Positions 23,481-24,005 of a DNA stretch of 24,005 bases are shown one piece after another. Numbering within the stretch: position 1 is the first letter of the stretch; every line of letters begins with the position of its first letter. Location of the stretch: the NCBI GenBank assembly GCA_014084085.1, contig NPFB01000175.1:5418-29422 (forward strand), read 5' to 3'. The DNA is from Hondaea fermentalgiana (taxonomy: Eukaryota; Sar; Bigyra; Thraustochytrida; Thraustochytriidae). A program made the translations under genes and the position numbers. Below the pieces are notes generated by a model. The model was given only the letters and a program-made list of their open reading frames with translations. It did no database searches and was not told the origin of the DNA.

Positions 23481-24005
23481 TGCGTCGATCTTGCGCGTGG
23501 CGCTTTGCTTGAATTGTCGAGCGAGCTCGGCGAGGTGACGTGGAGGCGCGGAAGGTACTTTTCAAGATCTGCTCCGCTCTGCACTCTGCACTCAGCACTC
23601 AGCTCAGCTCTGCTTTGCTCTGCTTTACCGTCTTTCGTTGCGATCGCTCTCTCGTGTCGGGCCCACTCTCACGAGGCCCTCTTTGTCCGCGCTCTCCGTC
23701 CGCGCTTCGGGCCCGCTCGCTTGTTTGCTCCAGTTCTGCGCGCAATCACCATGATGCCTCATCTCTGCCTGGCCTCCCCCGGTCTGGTCCGTCTCGGAGG
23801 CGAGTGCAGCTGCCGCGGGAAAGGCGACGTACCCGCCCGCCCTCGCGCACACGGCGCGCCTCGCCTTCTCCACGTACCAACGCCTCCATGCCTCTACCTG
23901 GAAGAAGCCGCGATGACGCGGCGTCCGCCCTGCGCGAAGCATGAGAGTGCGAGGTCCGACCGCGCGCCGCTGCGTCGCCGCCGCCGCCGCCGCGTCGTCC
24001 GCGCC
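23481..24005. promoter_or_regulatory. Upstream region of the hydrolase gene
   Basis: No supported gene. A CTCTG/CACTC-type imperfect repeat lies at 23575-23625, about 100 bp upstream of the hydrolase ATG. The window ends in a GC-rich stretch with a CGC triplet repeat near 23978-23994. Confidence 0.45.
23575..23625 (-). repeat. Imperfect CTCTG / GCACT short repeat
   Basis: Units CTCTGCA, CTCAGCA, CTCAG and CTCTGCTTTG succeed one another. It is probably in the hydrolase 5' leader. Confidence 0.65.

Noticed and set aside
23540..23944. 134-codon frame at the right edge
   Set aside because: Ser/Arg/Pro low complexity running through the hydrolase promoter and its short repeats.

Overview
The window looks like a piece of nuclear genome from a GC-rich, intron-poor protist. 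My best guess is a stramenopile of the thraustochytrid type. The grounds are long uninterrupted ORFs that match eukaryote-only families (PEX19, a TKL kinase, a Dad4-like kinetochore subunit), compact spacing on both strands, ATG starts in A/G-rich contexts, and secreted proteins with Pro-Thr linkers. TAA, TAG and TGA all serve as terminal stops, so the standard code fits. The lineage is inference; no database search was possible.

Layout, left to right. 1-611 is a purine-rich leader with a 21-bp tandem repeat and a strong G-quadruplex motif, followed by PEX19 (612-1490, +). An HDDC2-type HD-domain nucleotidase with a long N-terminal extension follows (1942-2904, +). 3743-9166 holds two tandem paralogues of a secreted protein. 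Each is built from an apparently undescribed ~100-residue four-cysteine repeat followed by a von Willebrand factor A-like domain. The first has four repeats and an in-frame TAA inside the vWA domain, with the frame intact for another 96 codons. The second has two repeats and is unbroken. Then come a TKL-type kinase with an N-myristoylation signal (10130-11929, +), a WD40 protein ending in a CaaX box (12485-13552, +), a small multi-pass membrane protein (13908-14357, +) and an unrecognised 448-residue protein (14739-16085, +). Three of the remaining genes are on the minus strand: a 1045-residue acidic protein (16221-19358), a secreted class-3 lipase-like protein (19833-20732) and an alpha/beta-hydrolase-like protein (22728-23480). 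Between the last two, on the plus strand, is a 70-residue Dad4-like protein (22076-22288).

The genes do not form a pathway; this is ordinary eukaryotic gene order apart from the local tandem duplication. Three proteins carry lipid-anchor signals (CAQQ on PEX19, MGCAQS on the kinase, CALL on the WD40 protein), probably by coincidence. Several genes have short tandem repeats just upstream of the start codon, which seems to be a habit of this genome.

The points most worth a second look are the four-cysteine repeat/vWA family with its internal stop codon, the Dad4-like subunit outside fungi, the prenylation signal on a WD40 protein, and the lipase that lacks the usual FRGT oxyanion motif.
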